Source: Lunularia cruciata (lineage: Eukaryota; Streptophyta; Marchantiopsida; Lunulariales; Lunulariaceae). From it: 64,000 nucleotides of DNA. Both the position numbers and the translations under genes were made by a program. Shown one piece after another: positions 23,082 to 34,157 of the stretch. The notes under the pieces were generated by a model. That model did no database searches. It had not been told where the DNA came from and saw only the letters and a program-made list of their open reading frames with translations. The first letter of the stretch is position 1; each line of letters starts with the position of its first letter. The stretch lies in assembly GCA_948567375.1 (NCBI GenBank), contig OX419760.1, positions 20,150,001-20,214,000 on the forward strand, in the 5' to 3' direction.

Positions 23082-23921
23082 ATGGAGGAGTCCAAGAAAG
23101 TGAAAGACATTGCAGATATAACCTTGAAGCAACAACAATTAGCTGAAATGTACAGGAAATCTAATGATTTCCACAAAGAGCTTAGAAGCTTCTTTGCACC
23201 TATGTCCCAGTGCATGAGTACTCTCATGACTGATATGGACGTTATAAAGGTTGAGATCAGCACTGTAAAAGAGTCATTGAACCTGGTCAATCAAGAGATT
23301 CAAGACCTAAAGAAGAGTACTATCTTGCTGTTAACATCAACCAAGGGGATGGTGGATGCTACCAAGAAGGTTGCATCTTTGGGAATACAAGCCAACAACA
23401 TTGCTACACAAAGCAGAGGGCTCCAACAGATTGTGGACACATTAGAAGTGAAGATGAAATCTTATGCTGAAGCTACTAAGGTGGCTCAAATCTCTAACTT
23501 GCAAGAGCATGAGGTTGAAAAGGAGAACCACCTGATGAGAATGAAGTACTTGAGGATTTCAGGCTTGCCAGAGATTGAGAAGGAAGATACCAAGGCCATA
23601 GTGTGCGAGTTTATTGCTGATTCTTTGAGAGTCCATGATCCTCAAATTGTGCAAGCATATAGATTGGGACAACAAGGTGCACAACCAAGAAGCACTTAGG
23701 TCAGGTTTGGCTCAGAAAATCAAAGGAATGTAGTGATGGCAAACAAGGCTATATTGAAGGGGCGGTGCATCTGGTTAGATCTTGATCTCACATCTCTCCA
23801 ATGGCAAGCAAAGAAAGGAGAATTAGCAAAAGTGAAGGAGGCTCAACAAGCAGGCTTTGTTGGATTCTTGAGAGATAATAGAGTTGTGATTACTCAAAAG
23901 AAATTGTTAGCTATTGCATAG
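23082..23921 (+). pseudogene. LINE L5 ORF1, one in-frame stop
   Basis: 280 codons in one frame with a single TAG at 23697-23699. It starts MEESKKVKDIADITLKQQQL. Residues 1-150 are a predicted coiled coil with leucine/isoleucine heptads; residues 160-230 form an RRM-like region (LRISGLPEIEKEDTKAIVCE, VRFGSENQRN); the C-terminal part ends VVITQKKLLAIA. It would coat element RNA. The least damaged ORF1 in the window; start chosen at the first ATG that matches L4. Confidence 0.75.
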
Positions 23922-23939
23922 CCATTCCAAACCGTTAGA

Positions 23940-26900
23940 ATGTTGTTTTGGAATGTTCATGGGCTCACACAAACCAAGTACTCCAACGCTAAGCCTTTGT
24001 GGGATGATGCTGATCTGATCAATCTTGTGGAGACATGGGAACATGAAGGAAACACCATTCAAGACATTGAAGGTTTCACTCTTGTCAGTTCAACCTGGAA
24101 CAAGTGGAGGCAACACAAAGGAAGGGGCTTTGGTGGTATTGCTACTTACGTCAGATTTGGCTTTGAAAAATCAGTCTCTTTGATAGGTCAAGATTCAAAT
24201 GGACAATACAAATGGACAATACCAATGGCTGAGGATTGGAGGAGTTGCCACACCTTGCTTCATTGCTGTTTTTTAATTTGCCCCATTGACATCACCAATC
24301 TATTCAAGTGGAGTTCTCAACACTATGCAGCCTTTCCATTCCTTGACAAAGGATGTGTTGGAGTTTCAAAGTCAAGGTGTAGTACTTGTTCTTGGTGATT
24401 TCAATGCTAGGATCCAAGCCTCTCAGATCCCTGACTTGAGTGACCTTGAGAATGATCCTCTCCACAGCTTGATAGACTATTCTAGTGCTTGGTCCCGCTC
24501 TTCCAAAGATCTTATGTCCAACTCCATGAGTGAGCACTTTTTGAGCTTTGGTACCAATTGTAGCTTGAAGATCTTGAATGGCCTTTCTCAATTTCCAAAA
24601 ACTTGTAAAAGCACATGCTTTGCCTTTGGTGGATCAAGCACCATAGATTATATGCTCACTTCAGCTGATGATATCCACTTTGTCTCAGATTTTATTGTTT
24701 TAGATCCTCAACCAGAATCTGACCATGCACCTCTATCTTGTGCAATCCTTCTTCCTTGCCTCAATAGAACCGCATTACCTATTGACCATGCCTTTAGAGG
24801 AAAACTTTGTCTAGATTTTCACAAGAGAGACTTGTACCAACAAGCTATCCAAGAGAAACTGAGTTCTATGGAGTGGAGCTCTGATTTTCAACAACGTAGT
24901 GATTAGTTGGTTGAGCTTCTTCAATCTACATCAACTACTTTCTTCCAAGAGGTTCTTACATGAAGAGACTTGGTCTACCTTGCAATAGATGGTATGATGC
25001 TGATTGCCAAATGGCAAGGATCAAAGCTATGGATAGGTCTCTTGATTAAATTGCACAAAATCAGGCCTTTGTTTCATATAGAAAGTTGGTGAAGTGCAAA
25101 AAGCGAGCATTTTTGAGACTCAAGGGGGTTGAGTTGAGCATTGAACTGAGGAGCAATCTCAAAATTTTTTGGAAGAAGGTAACCATCAGATCCCCATCTC
25201 CATTTCTAGACCTAAACAAGCTTTGTGACTATATGAAAGATCTGTACTTTTTCCCTGATGCTCCAAGCATGGCACCTCGCCTTGGATCTGCTCTCACTAT
25301 CTCTGAAGCTGATGTCAAGTACCAACTGAAGAAGCTGGCCAATAGTAAGGCTGAAGACCTTGATGGATTATGTGTTGAACTTCTGAAGTGGGGCAGTAGC
25401 CATCTGATTTTAGTACTCACTTCTCATTTGAATGAGGCAATCGAGTGTGGCTTTCCAGATAGATGGTGCTTCAAGAAGGTAGTTCCAATTCACAAGTCTG
25501 GCCAAAGAGATGTTGTCACCAATTACCGTACCATACTAGTTAGCAGTATCTTTGCCAAGTTGTATGGTCCAATTTTGGAGTCTAGGTTGAGTACTTAGGC
25601 TGAAAAGTACAGTGTTTGAGCTATGTGCCAAGCTGGTTTCAGATCGGGCTTTAGCACCTTGGATCACCTATTGGTACTCCTGGTTTTGTGGTGGAATCCT
25701 AAGGGTGTTGGAGGAGCTCTCTATGTTGCATTTATTGATTTCAAGAAGGCCTTTGATAAGGTGCTTAGGAAATCTCTAAGTGAGAGACTCACTCAAGTTG
25801 GCGTTTCAGCCGATCTGATTATGACATCCGGACAGCAAAACATGAAGTAAAACGTTTGGGGCTTGCTTAATCCATTGAGAACCGTACCAATCAGCAGATT
25901 ATCTTAGAACTAGTTTACAAGTACATACAAATTTTGAGAAGACCTAGTGTTCTTGCCCTCCCAAGAAAAGACAAGGCTTGGTCAACTTTGTGTTTCACTT
26001 TGTCTGTTTTGCCTTTTTGCTGCCTGAGAAGATGCACAGCAAAACACAACTAGGGCGAAAACAAGGAGCCAATTTAGGACTCTTCTCAATCACACTCGAG
26101 ATTGCACATAATGAGTTTCAACTTTATCTTAGGATATTACACTTTTTAATGAACTGAACTCTATGGACAGTCATTCAGCTTCACACGGAATCTACCCATA
26201 TGCAAAATTGGAACAGATATCGCCAGGTTGAAAAAATGCTTTCAATTATGTGACAAAGAGAATCTTGGAGTGGCACAAAGTCCTTCAGCACATTGAGCAC
26301 GAGTCAATCGACTCTGAGAAATTGGTTGTGAGACTTTCATCTTTGAGCTCTCAAGATGTCCTTAGCACAATGGGTGTGATTCAAGGTTGCTCTCTATCTC
26401 CAACTCTATTTGGAATCTTCATCGATGGTCTGGAGAGACTAGTCATGGAAGTTGGAGCTACTCGTGTATAGGTTGGCTCTTTGATGATACATGCACTCCT
26501 TTATGCAGATGATGTAGTGCTTCTCTCCACCAATCCACAGAGTTTACAGAAGCTGTTGGATTCTCTTCTCGTGTTTTGCAATGAAATAGAGATGGAGGTG
26601 AACCTTGACAAATCCAAGGAGATTGTGGTGGGTTCTGAAGGTGTCACACCTTTCTTTTTTGATGGACAGCAATTGGAGCAGGTTTCTTCCAATAAGTACT
26701 TGGGCCTTGAGTTTTCTCATGACTATAGTTGGTCTACTTGTGTGAAGATGAGAATCAATGCAGGCTTTAGAGCTTTGTATTCACTCATGAACTGCTCTAG
26801 ACTTGCTCACCTTACCACATGGGAATTGAAGAAGGTGCTATTCAGATCTCTTGTGCAGCCGGTGGTTCTCTATGGTGCTTAGATTTGGGGTCCAGGTACA

Positions 26901-27610
26901 AAGAAGACATGGTGGGAAAAGGTGGAGAAATTTCAGAAATTGTTTTTGTGTGATGAACTTGGGGTGAGGACTCAAACTCCATATGTATTGCTGCTTGCTG
27001 AAATAGGGTTTTTGCCTCTTGAGGCTGAAGCTTTGTTTTTAGCTATCACATATGCCACTAAGGTGAGGTCCATGGAGCATGAGAGACTTCCCTACCAAGC
27101 TTTTTGTGCCACTCTATCTGTTGGTTGGTATACAGATCGGGTTGCATGGGCCACCAGGTGGAATTTTTCTGAGCGACATTGGAAATTGGAGCCTATTGCA
27201 CTACGAGAAGTGATCAAGGAGCAGTTCTTACTTTGCTTATGGATGGAACCTAGTACCAAGATGGTGTTCTATCAGCAGTTTGTAAATCCTATGTTGGTGT
27301 ATTGTGAGCAAGATTATCTCTTGGCTAGGATTTCTACTTCAGTTAGACATGTTATTGCTCAATACAGAACTAGTTCTCATAGACTAGAGGTAGAACAAGG
27401 ACGTTGGCAGCAGATAGAGCACTCCATGTGACTTTGCTCATAATACATTATGAGCAAAGTTGAGGATGAGCATCATGTGTTTGTTGATTGCCCTTGTTAC
27501 ATGCAGATTAGAGTTATACATCACATTACTTGTAGTGATTTCTCTACTCTCTTATAGGTTGAAGCTTTAGCGTTAAGGGAAGTACATGACTGAGGTTAGT
27601 TTACATCGGA
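23940..27610 (+). pseudogene. LINE L5 ORF2 (endonuclease-RT), broken
   Basis: Begins LLFWNVHGLTQTKYSNAK 18 bases after the ORF1 stop. Endonuclease motifs VLGDFNARI, GSSTIDYMLT and SDHAPLSC, then RT motifs AGFRSGFSTLDHL, FIDFKKAFDKV, GVIQGCSLSPTLFGIF and LLYADDVVLLS, and a C-terminal region VRTQTPYVLLLAEIGFLPLE. Stops near 24904, 25598, 26470 and 26880, a small duplication near 24200, and the 500-bp segment inside the RT prevent function. Confidence 0.82.
25822..26322. other. About 500 bp of unrelated DNA inside the LINE L5 RT domain
   Basis: L5 follows L2, L3 and L4 up to GATCTGATT and again from TTGGTTGTGAGAC, but the ~28 bases between (the SRLYEK codons) are replaced by about 500 bp found nowhere else in the window. 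Its last part contains an open phrase RILEWHKVLQHIEHESIDSE on the plus strand that looks exon-like; I cannot identify it. Confidence 0.7.
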
Positions 27611-27740
27611 CCAATTTATTACAGATTGGTCAGATGCCCTAGGCCCTTGCCTAGGCTCACATTTCATGTGTTTTGTATTGTGTTTCTAGTCTTTTGACTC
27701 TTTGGGTCTTTCGGGCTTTATATTTCATTGTTCATTGTTC

Positions 27741-28670
27741 AATGCTTTTTGATTAAAGCCCTTTGCAACAATTCTTGCCTTGTACTTTAGGATCTCATTC
27801 TCAGCTCCAATTTTGACACTGAAAACCATTTATAGGCAATTGCTTTCCTACCTGGTAGTACCCATATACCATTATTCTAAAGAGACTTCTTCTCATTTGC
27901 TATAGCCAGCTCCGACTGACTCAAATCTAATCTAAGCATAGCTTGTGGTAAAGTTTTTGGATCACAATCTCCATGACAGATGTAAGATTCATCTAACATC
28001 TCTTCTGAAAGGAAGCCAAGTCAATAGGTTTTCTATCTCTCTTTGATCTTTTTGGCTCTATGCCAAAAAGTTTCATGTCATCTCTTGACATCTTTGGAAT
28101 CTCACTCAAAGATTCTGCATTTGCAATCTGCTTTTGAGAGTCTTTTTCTATAGTATCATAATCAAAAACCACCATCTCTTTAGGCCTTCTTTTATACACC
28201 TTCAGACTCTCCTTTGGTGATCCATCAGCTTCACATAGAGATTGCTCTTTTGATGATTGATTTGAAGAATTGACTCTGCAGCTTGGGAAGATAGGTTGAT
28301 CAGGCTGATCAAATTGATCAGCTTGCTTCTGCAACTCATCACTATTCTCACACCAAGTCCTCAAGTCATCAAAGAGTACGTCTTTACTTCTGATAATCTG
28401 TCCATACTTAGGATGTACAAAAGATATCCTTTCATATCCTACAAAAAGCATTCTCTCAACCTTCTTTGGAAACTTCCTCCTTTGCTCCTTGGGAATATGA
28501 ACATAGGCAGGACATCCAAAAACTTTCAAAGCTGAAATATTAAGTGTCTTACTACTCCAACATTCTTCAGGAGTTCTTCTTGCAATGTTGTAGTACCCAT
28601 GATGTTTCTAAGGAAATTTTCAATGCTAATTATAGCACCCCAAAGCTTTCTCTCCAGCTTGGCATGTTGG
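27741..28670 (-). pseudogene. Copia RT start and integrase C-terminus (composite B)
   Basis: 27993-28529 is open for 178 codons: MKVFGCPAYVHIPKEQRRKF, FVGYERISFVHPKYGQIIRS, then the acidic linker before RT (PKRSKRDRKPIDLASFQ). This is the integrase C-terminal segment of copia Pol. 27741-27990 is the first part of RT in broken frames. Confidence 0.83.
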
Positions 28671-28842
28671 ACAATGAACAACAATAAAATATAAAGCCCA
28701 AAAGACCCAAAGAGTCAAAAGGCTGAAAACACAATACAAAACACATAAAATGTGAGCCTAGGGTATCTGACCAATCTATAAAAAATTGGTCCAATGTAAA
28801 ATAATCTTGGTCATATACTTCCCTAACGCTAAAGCCTCAATC
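28671..28842 (-). mobile_element. Short LINE scrap L6 (about 170 bp, 3' end)
   Basis: RC of the LINE 3' end (terminal repeats, CCAAAGAGTCAAAAGGCTG, AAATTGGTCCAATGT). Copia integrase continues on both sides; the D paralogue near 52365 lacks it. Confidence 0.8.
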
Positions 28843-29700
28843 TAAGCATTGCCAATGCTTTGTCCACCAATGTCTTATTCAACCTTTTTGCAACTCCATT
28901 CTGTGCAAGACTGTCTCTGGCAGTACAGTCAAGAAGAACTTCTTTCTCTTATAGAAAAGAAAGGAATTCCTCATTGATGTACTCTTTGCTTCCATCTGTT
29001 TTCAATTGCTTGACTTTCATCTTAGTCTGCAACTCAGCCATGGCTACAAACTTCTGGAATTTTTGCAGCACTTCATCCTTGCTTTTCATGAGATAGATAA
29101 AGCTCTTTCTACTATAATCATACACAAAGGAAATATAGTAGGCTGCTCCATTCAATGACTTCTTAGTCATGTATCCCAATATATTAGACTGTATGACATC
29201 TAGAAGACAAGAAGCTCTAGATGAATACTTCTTGGGGATAGTAGCTTTGTGTGCCTTACCTTTTGCATACCTAGTGCAAAATTTGAGTTTTTCTTTGGGA
29301 TCTAGGTTCAACCCCTCCACTACCTTCTCTAAAGCATGTAGTTTTTGTTCCAACAAGTGCTCTAACCTCAAATGCCAAAGATTGAAATCATTTTTGTTTC
29401 ATGTGACCAATGTATAATCAAAACAATAAGCTTCCTTCAACTTGAATAGTTTTTCTTTGGCAGTACCATACCCAAGGACCAGCTCTCCTTTCTCCAAAGT
29501 GCATTGTTTTCTATTGCTCTCAAACAGAACATCCACTCCATGCTCCATGAGGCAAGGAATTGATATCAAGTTCTTGGTGTAATTGAGAACATAGAGCACA
29601 TTTTCCAAATAGCTTTTACAAGAACTTGTATTAGATCTTCCCATGAAGGCAATATGAACTTCAACAATTTCTAACACTTGGTTCAGAATCACAAGTCAAC
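28843..29700 (-). pseudogene. Copia integrase core and pre-integrase region (composite B)
   Basis: 28949-29371: LNLDPKEKLKFCTRYAKGKA (zinc-binding head), AAYYISFVYDYSRKSFIYLM (first catalytic Asp), LKTDGSKEY (second). 29399-29692: CKSYLENVLYVLNYTKNLIS, a pre-integrase segment. A stop/frameshift near 29372-29398 separates them. Confidence 0.84.
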
Positions 29701-30300
29701 AACAAACACTCTTAGGAATCTTCAGAGGTTGAAGAGTTGAGAATAGTTCCTTCTAGTAACAGATATGAAAGGTGGCTCTAGAATCCAAGAACTATCCAGA
29801 ACTGTTTGAGGACAACTTTGATTCCGTCAACATTCCACAATCTAGCTCTTCTATTGAGTACCCCTCCTCATCACTTTCTATCTCATGGCACTCCTCTATG
29901 TTGTAAGCTGAACTCCCAGAGTTTTTACCCCTTACTAGTTGAGGTCTCTTGCCTATCTTCTTCAACTCTCATTCTCTCCTTTTTTGGGACATGTAGGTGC
30001 AATATGACCTTTCTCATGACAAAAATAACAACTCCTATCATCAACAAAACTAACTCTGTTCCTATATTTACTCACTCTTCTATTTAGCACTCTTCTTGAC
30101 TAGGAAGAAGCACTAAACAGAGCAGCATCTCCCAACTCATTTAACTTCATCTCTTTGTCCTCTCTGTCTCTGCTAAACACCAACAATTTTTTTATCACAT
30201 AATCCCATGTGACAACTTCAATAGGTTAAACTTTCAGAGGTACTAGGACAGAATGATAGCCTAAAGGAAGACTCCCTAAGAGATGGTTGATCTCATACTT
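29701..30300 (-). pseudogene. Copia gag/protease region, degenerate
   Basis: The minus strand matches 53320-53760 of element D in mixed frames (CCHC knuckle, short serine/asparagine-rich linker). No long ORF survives. Confidence 0.6.
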
Positions 30301-30990
30301 CTCACCCATTTGTGCATGTATGTAGTATAGTGATATTTAGTTTGGTGTTACTAGTACTTGAGAGATATTATTTATATAGAGATAAAGGATGGTTCTACAT
30401 TAGTCATGACTAGCTAAAGTTAGTCATAACTAAGATAGAGGGGACCTTACTTTAGAGGAAGTGGAAAAGATGAGCACCACTATTTTTTATTCTAGTGTGT
30501 TGACTTGGTATTATTCTTAGATGTTTGGCTTTGAGGAAAGAGTTGAGAACTCTTGGGCCCGCGAGCCTTTTTGTTTTGGATTCTTCTATAGTCCAAGGAT
30601 AGCCCATGTGAAGGAATCCTTGACTTAGTGGTTGGGTCAAGATAAGATCACATGCTTAATAGAATATGCTCATATGGATGGATATTCCTTTATACTTTTT
30701 GACTTTACTTGACTTTTAGCCTAGTAACTTGAGTTACTCTAGTAATTAGTAACTTTTGTGCCTAATTATTTCACAAGTATATAAACTAGAGGTGAGGAGG
30801 TACTCATCATCCTTTCATTTGCAACTATCTCATTGAGTCTCATTGAGTTTTCTAGTGAGCAGTCTTGAGTCTTGGAGTGTTAGCCTTGGATGAGTATGAT
30901 GGAGTTGGGGTTCTTTGTCTTCTTAGTGCATGGTGCGCTACCATAATAGCCATTAGAGGTTCATCCTAAGTGAGAGACAATTGGCTCACA
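30301..30990 (+). mobile_element. Solo LTR of the gypsy family (plus orientation)
   Basis: About 690 bp matching, in reverse orientation, the 679-bp LTRs at 34158 and 41284, from ACCCATTTGTGCATG to GGCTCACA, with many substitutions. No gypsy internal sequence adjoins it. The first few bases (TGTAAC) are not conserved. Confidence 0.8.
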
Positions 30991-31421
30991 GTACAACTCC
31001 AAGATCCTTGACACTCTTGAAAATTTTTTTTGGTTTCAACACATGTAGGGTAAAATCACCACCATCTTGCAATTTCAAGTTCCATTGCAGACCATATTTG
31101 ATTAAAACTCTCCAGCTTCTCCACAAAGTAACTCTTGAGTATTTGCCAAATCTCCCAAATCCAAAGATAATTGTCTACTAGGTCTCTGATCAGCTCTTGC
31201 ATAGGCTTTAGGAGAAACCTCTCATTAATAGAGCGCTTGACTCTCTCCTCCTTGTTGGACTCTAGCTCATCTATATCATGAGCTTCTAATGCCAAGTCTA
31301 AATAGTCATAAGTGTCTAAGATACACTTCACATGGAAAGCCTAGGATCTATAATTAGTATTTTTCACTCTCTCTATCTCTCTGAGTTCTCCTATCAACTC
31401 CAATGGTGACTGTGGGCCCAT
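30991..31421 (-). pseudogene. Copia gag N-terminus (composite B), start codon inside the primer site
   Basis: The frame opens with ATG at 31421, reads MGPQSPLELIGELREIERVK, hits TAG where element D has TGG (Trp), then continues in the same frame: KCILDTYDYLDLALEAHD, KRSINERFLLKPMQELIRDL, the copia Gag N-terminal pattern. It stops near 31056 next to the solo gypsy LTR. Confidence 0.78.
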
Positions 31422-31425
31422 AACC
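31410..31425 (-). other. Primer-binding site of composite B (anticodon arm of initiator tRNA-Met)
   Basis: Minus sense GGTTATGGGCCCACAG directly after the 5' LTR. Its first 14 bases are complementary to GUGGGCCCAUAACC, the anticodon arm of plant initiator tRNA-Met as I recall it. The site contains the ATG of gag. Confidence 0.75.
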
Positions 31426-31877
31426 TGATGAGAATTGATGTTTTTGCTCCTTGAAGTAGAAGATCTATCAATCATTCTAATCTCTGATGTATCAGACATC
31501 ATTAACCCACAAGAATACTATACCTCTCTCATTTGTATCATAGTTCAAAGACAACAAACAAGTTTACTCACACAACATTATTAACACCCAATATTCAAAT
31601 AACATAGAACACACCTCAGGTGATGTTAAGCCATTGAAGACTTCATGAAATGCTAGGGTTGGTGTTAGGATCACCCTTATAGAGAAATTGACTCAAACTA
31701 GTGCAAAAAATACTCGAACATACACATGACCAAACCTTAGGAGGCTGCATTGCATAACTCTAATTAGGGTTGTGCTCCACTTTACCCTAAACAAATAGCT
31801 AGTAGAGTTTTAGAGAAATCCAACAAAACCATAAAAGCTAGAGAATTCATTAAAATAGAGATTAACTAAAACTAACA
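31426..31877 (-). repeat. Right (5') LTR of composite B
   Basis: 452 bp, pairs with 3563-4001. Outer edge meets GATTA. Confidence 0.84.
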
Positions 31878-31882
31878 GATTA

Positions 31883-32307
31883 TATTGCAACATGTGCGAT
31901 GAACACATGAGTCCTAAAACACCAAAAAACACAAAGGGAAGTAGAAAGGTGATCATAGTACACCTCCATGAAAGCACATACAATTTCATTAGTGCCAAAA
32001 GTAATGTCAAAGTATTTAGGTGAATGCCAGTACCCCTCATATCGAGTTTCTATTTGTAAGCTCATGAGCTTGGATATAGCTACAACTATCTGAACTACAA
32101 TGATAGGGTGGAACTGATTTTGTGTTGATCTAGGTATGTGACAAAGTCCACACACTAACAACTTGCTTAAGTTTCAAGATCAAGGTAGTGTGCTCAAACC
32201 AGATGGTGTAAGATTAAAAGCAGGTTGACTCATTGATAGCAACTAGAGGATAGTCCTTGCAAACCTAATTTAGTGTCAAGTTGACTTGCAAATGGTGAGT
32301 AATGGTA
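31883..32307. repeat. Original intron between the two outer insertions; right part of an R copy
   Basis: 31883-32070 resumes repeat R (TGTGCGATGAACACATGAGT, then CCAAAAGTAATGTC, CCAGTACCCCTC). The remainder to 32307 shows nothing recognisable. Confidence 0.72.
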
Positions 32308-32312
32308 TACAG

Positions 32313-32768
32313 TGATAGGAATTGTTGTTTACTATGAATGAAGTTAAAGGTCTATCCTCAATCATTCTGACTCTTGATGTATCAGACATCTTAGCACTCA
32401 AATTTCACAATCTCACCAAAGTAGACACTCTTGATTGTTCACAACAATACTCAACTCTCTCTCTCTCTAAGCCTTTAGAGATAATACACAACAGTTCACT
32501 CGTGCAGTATGATAAACATCCCAAGATAAGCATTACACCTGAAACCATATACAAGGTGCTAGGAATGACCTTTTCAAGAGAATTGATTGTTCCAAGTTCT
32601 AAAACACACATTTACTCATAAATAAAAGCTAAGAGATTTTTTTCATAACTCTAAGAGTGATTGTGCGTACCTTTACTCTAATGAGATAGTGGTACCTAAA
32701 CCCTAGAGGTACCTAAACTAAAACCACAAAATTAGAGATTGCACTATATAGATTAACTAAAACTAATA
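32313..32768 (-). repeat. 3' LTR of copia D
   Basis: 456 bp; pairs with 54243-54705. The terminal TG is mutated to TA at the CTAATA end. Confidence 0.82.
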
Positions 32769-33480
32769 CTTGCACTTAATGAGATTTTAGGACAATTCCC
32801 ATATCAACTACATATTTTATGTGTTTACCTTTAGGTAGTGCTTTTGTAAACACATCTATTGTCATTTTCTTGTGTAGGATAGTAAACTAACTCCACAACA
32901 CTTTCTTTCTCTATCTCTTCTACAGACCTTCTTATAATCTGTCTATGCTTAGTACTTAGGATGATGTATAGGATTTTTACTAAGTACTACACTTCATGTA
33001 TTGTCACAATATAATATTGTGTGATTTGTCCGTTCAAATCCCAACTCCTTAAGAGGTCTCTTGTTCTAGATGACTTCCTAAGTAGCACTTAAGGTTCCCA
33101 TCAACACTGCCTGAATAGTAAACACTACAGCAGATGTTCTCTATTTACTACACCAATTGATTGCTCCACCATTGATCATTATCACATTTCCACTAGTTGA
33201 TCTGCTATTATCAATATCATCTCCCCAACTAGCATCTATTTATGCTGTTAGAGTAGAAAATGTATTCTCCTGTCTTGTACTCCAAAAAAGCATATTGAGT
33301 GCCTCTCAAGTATCTGAACACTCTTCTCACAACCTTCCAGTGCGTTTGTGTGGGCAGGCTTGTGTATCTAGCACATGCTTCCACTGCATAGCAGATATCT
33401 GCTTTGTACAGACCATGATAAACATCATAAAACCAAGTGCATTCTAATAGAGAAATTTAAACGTTTTGTCTTGTCTTTTA
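32769..33480 (-). pseudogene. Copia D RNase H
   Basis: Same order as 4009-4658 and 16090-16770, in broken frames. Recognisable by the sequence around 33120-33250 (AINWC and STS..V phrases in minus sense) and the purine tract before the LTR. Confidence 0.7.
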
Positions 33481-33992
33481 CTTCTTCTTACATGCTTCCA
33501 CTTTGCTTCCAACCTAGACCAAGAGGTGTAGAGATAGGTTTTGCCTCTATCACTCAATACTTTTGTAAGTATTGATTTCACATATTGTGGTTGACTGAAT
33601 CAAATCCAACTTGCTTTTCTGTCTCTAGTCACCTTAATCCTCAAAATAAGTTTTAAGGAACCAAGGATGACCATCCTTGGTTCCTTAAAACTTATTCTCA
33701 AAGACAGAACACCAGAAATATATTACTGCATTGGTCGATTCTCTATTTCCCAATAGTAACAAGTCATCTATGTATGCACTAATTTAAACATCATCCTTGT
33801 AGTAGACACTCATGTTAGAGTCTGCTCGGTTGAAGCCCTACTTTCTTAGATATGAGTCTAGTTCCTCATACTATGCTCTAGGAGCTTGCTTAAGACCATA
33901 CAAGGTTTTCTTAAGCAAATATACCTTCTTTTGCCTTCAACATACCCATCTTTAACATCTATATAGATGATCTCTTTTAGATCTTCATTGAG
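33481..33992 (-). pseudogene. Copia D reverse transcriptase, left part
   Basis: Matches 22231-22560 ([11 protein letters not shown]..., INEDLKEI region) in broken frames up to TTCATTGAG at 33992, then AAAGG and copia E. Contains a 24-bp perfect foldback at 33645-33696. Confidence 0.72.
33645..33696. repeat. Perfect 24-bp inverted repeat with 4-nt loop
   Basis: Arm 33645-33668 (AATAAGTTTTAAGG... AAGGAT) is exactly complementary to 33673-33696; loop GACC. Paralogous RT copies at 16923 and 22231 have only the left arm. Confidence 0.9.
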
Positions 33993-34157
33993 AAAGGTAT
34001 GGGCAAATGCATGTAAGTAGAGGTTCGATTGATTGAACAGCTGATAATCCTAGAATTGGGGATTATATGGAGACATTGACAAGCTCAAGAAGATCAAGAC
34101 TTATGCCTGAGTAACTAACTTAATGTAACTCATGCACATAAGCTAGCTATAGTAGTC

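Larger units (their letters stand above)
22689..27740 (+). mobile_element. LINE copy L5 (about 5 kb, slightly 5'-truncated)
   Basis: Short 5' UTR, ORF1 (23082-23921), ORF2 (23940-27610) and a tail of TTCATTG repeats. Copia RT sequence continues on both sides. The 5' UTR is about 0.7 kb shorter than in L4. An unrelated ~500-bp segment interrupts the RT domain (25822-26322). Confidence 0.83.
3563..31877 (-). mobile_element. Composite copia element B (28.3 kb with nested insertions)
   Basis: An LTR-type end lies on each side (3563-4001 and 31426-31877), and a perfect 5-bp target duplication GATTA flanks them (3558-3562 and 31878-31882). In minus orientation the right LTR is followed by a primer site and gag, then protease, integrase, RT and RNase H toward the left, the Ty1/copia order. 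All coding parts are broken. Inside sit copia A, an extra C-type LTR, several LINE copies and a solo gypsy LTR. Confidence 0.82.

Noticed and set aside
31410-31425. A tRNA gene fragment
   Set aside because: Only the 14-16 bases of the anticodon arm match, and they sit exactly at the LTR edge, which is what a primer site predicts.
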